From: Clostridium sp. CAG:221
Lineage (GTDB): Bacteria > Bacillota > Clostridia > Clostridiales > Clostridiaceae
DNA: 7,358 nt
Direction of reading: 5' to 3'
NCBI GenBank assembly: GCA_000435835.1
Contig: FR883428.1
Span: forward strand, 45,867-53,224
In this document: piece after piece, positions 7,079 through 7,358 of the stretch
How positions within the stretch are numbered: the first letter of the stretch is position 1
How the letters are laid out: each line of letters opens with the position of its first letter
Made by a program: the position numbers and the translations under genes
Notes under the pieces: generated by a model
The model's input: only the letters and a program-made list of their open reading frames with translations
What the model was told of the DNA's origin: nothing
Databases searched by the model: none

Positions 7079-7119
7079 TTAAAGTAATTTCTGCAATAAT
7101 AGAATAATTATAGTTTTTT

Positions 7120-7150
7120 AAAATAAGGTCTTTTAAGAGACCTTATTTTT
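7120..7150 (+). terminator. Intrinsic terminator after the holin gene
   Basis: AAAATAAGGTCT (7120-7131) pairs perfectly over 12 bp with AGACCTTATTTT (7138-7149) around a six-base loop, ending in a five-T run. It lies about 40 bp after the holin stop. On the left side a run of six Ts (7114-7119) precedes the stem, but on the minus strand the U-tail would be only the stem's own four Ts, so termination from the right is less certain. Confidence 0.85.
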
Positions 7151-7182
7151 ATTATTAATTATTAAAAAAATATAAGTATAAA

Positions 7183-7217
7183 TATGCAAAACTAATGAAT
7201 AAAACTCGTTTTGCATA
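7183..7217. repeat. Perfect 10-bp inverted repeat just before a strong ribosome binding site
   Basis: TATGCAAAAC (7183-7192) and GTTTTGCATA (7208-7217) are exact reverse complements around a 15-nt spacer. No T-run follows, so it is not a terminator. It could be an operator for a dimeric repressor or an mRNA hairpin in the leader of the small ORF that begins 20 bp downstream. A TATAAG at 7171-7176 would start a transcript right at the left arm, but it lacks a good -35 box. Confidence 0.6.
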
Positions 7218-7236
7218 CAAAATCTCGGAGGAGTAT

Positions 7237-7290
7237 ATGTATAAATATAAAATTGTATTATTTTTAATAAATGAAGTTAATTTTAGATAA
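7237..7290 (+). CDS. Possible 17-residue peptide or leader ORF
   Basis: GGAGGAG (7227-7233), the closest match to the Shine-Dalgarno consensus in the window, lies a few bases before an ATG that opens a 17-codon frame, MYKYKIVLFLINEVNFR, ended by TAA. The peptide has a basic start and a hydrophobic centre (IVLFLI) but is too short to span a membrane alone. It could be a leader peptide for a gene beyond the window, the 5' remnant of a decayed gene, or chance. No second frame continues it. Support is the ribosome binding site and the hairpin upstream only. Confidence 0.25.
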   Translation: MYKYKIVLFLINEVNFR

Positions 7291-7310
7291 ATTTGTTTCT
7301 TTTTATTTAC

Positions 7311-7339
7311 TTTATATTCTTTTTGCAATGTTGTATAAT
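7311..7339 (+). promoter_or_regulatory. Promoter-like element directed out of the right edge
   Basis: A perfect TATAAT (7334-7339) has TTTATA (7311-7316, 4 of 6 to the -35 consensus) exactly 17 bp upstream. A transcript would begin near 7346 and run off the window, so the gene it would serve is not visible. In such AT-rich DNA this could be chance. Confidence 0.4.
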
Positions 7340-7358
7340 TTATTAAAATGGCTTAATA

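Larger units (their letters stand above)
7079..7358. other. Gene-poor tail of the window
   Basis: These 280 bases hold no convincing protein gene. What can be seen in order: the holin terminator, an AT-rich spacer, the inverted repeat at 7183-7217, the strong ribosome binding site with the 17-codon frame, a T-rich stretch (about 7290-7325) and the promoter-like element at the edge. Confidence 0.6.

Noticed and set aside
7328..7358. ATG open to the right edge as a new gene start
   Set aside because: It has no ribosome binding site and overlaps the -10 box of the promoter-like element.
1..7358. CRISPR array, toxin-antitoxin pair, riboswitch, tRNA or insertion sequence
   Set aside because: No spaced direct repeats, no paired small overlapping genes, no cloverleaf or known aptamer pattern, and no transposase or terminal repeats were seen.

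Overview
The window is a strongly AT-rich stretch of chromosome with Firmicute-type ribosome binding sites, AGA-dominated arginine codons and short U-tailed terminators. The order flavoprotein, cmk, fused ispH-rpsA, GNAT, miaB, and above all the in-frame fusion of IspH to a four-repeat ribosomal protein S1, point to Clostridium in the strict sense. The species cannot be told from the sequence alone. All convincing genes are on the + strand; the minus-strand open frames are shadows of real genes.

Layout. Positions 2-1171 hold a HI0933/YhiN-type flavoprotein whose first residues lie before the window. A good promoter (1175-1203) follows, then cmk (CMP kinase, 1248-1904) and, 31 bp later, ispH-rpsA (1936-3843), which ends at a clear intrinsic terminator (3878-3914). 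A double-GNAT acetyltransferase (start best placed at 3949, end 4878) begins only about 35 bp after that terminator. A promoter-like 109-bp gap leads to miaB (4988-6319), closed by a strong terminator (6321-6349).

After miaB the content changes from core genes to small accessory ones: a 101-residue membrane-anchored protein of unknown function (6422-6727), an 83-residue phage-type holin (6827-7078) with its own terminator (7120-7150), then a 200-bp non-coding-looking tail. The tail carries a perfect 10-bp inverted repeat, a strong ribosome binding site in front of a 17-codon open frame, and a promoter-like element pointing out of the window.

The core genes cover nucleotide supply (CMP/dCMP phosphorylation), isoprenoid precursor synthesis (last step of the MEP pathway), mRNA binding by the ribosome (S1) and tRNA modification (MiaB makes ms2i6A; its i6A substrate needs the dimethylallyl group that IspH helps supply). 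The most interesting points are the strong Shine-Dalgarno/ATG inside the ispH-rpsA fusion, placed exactly at the domain boundary, the orphan holin and its unknown neighbour, and the structured leader with a tiny ORF near the right edge. I see no CRISPR array, insertion sequence, tRNA or rRNA, and no clear evidence of a new multi-gene system.
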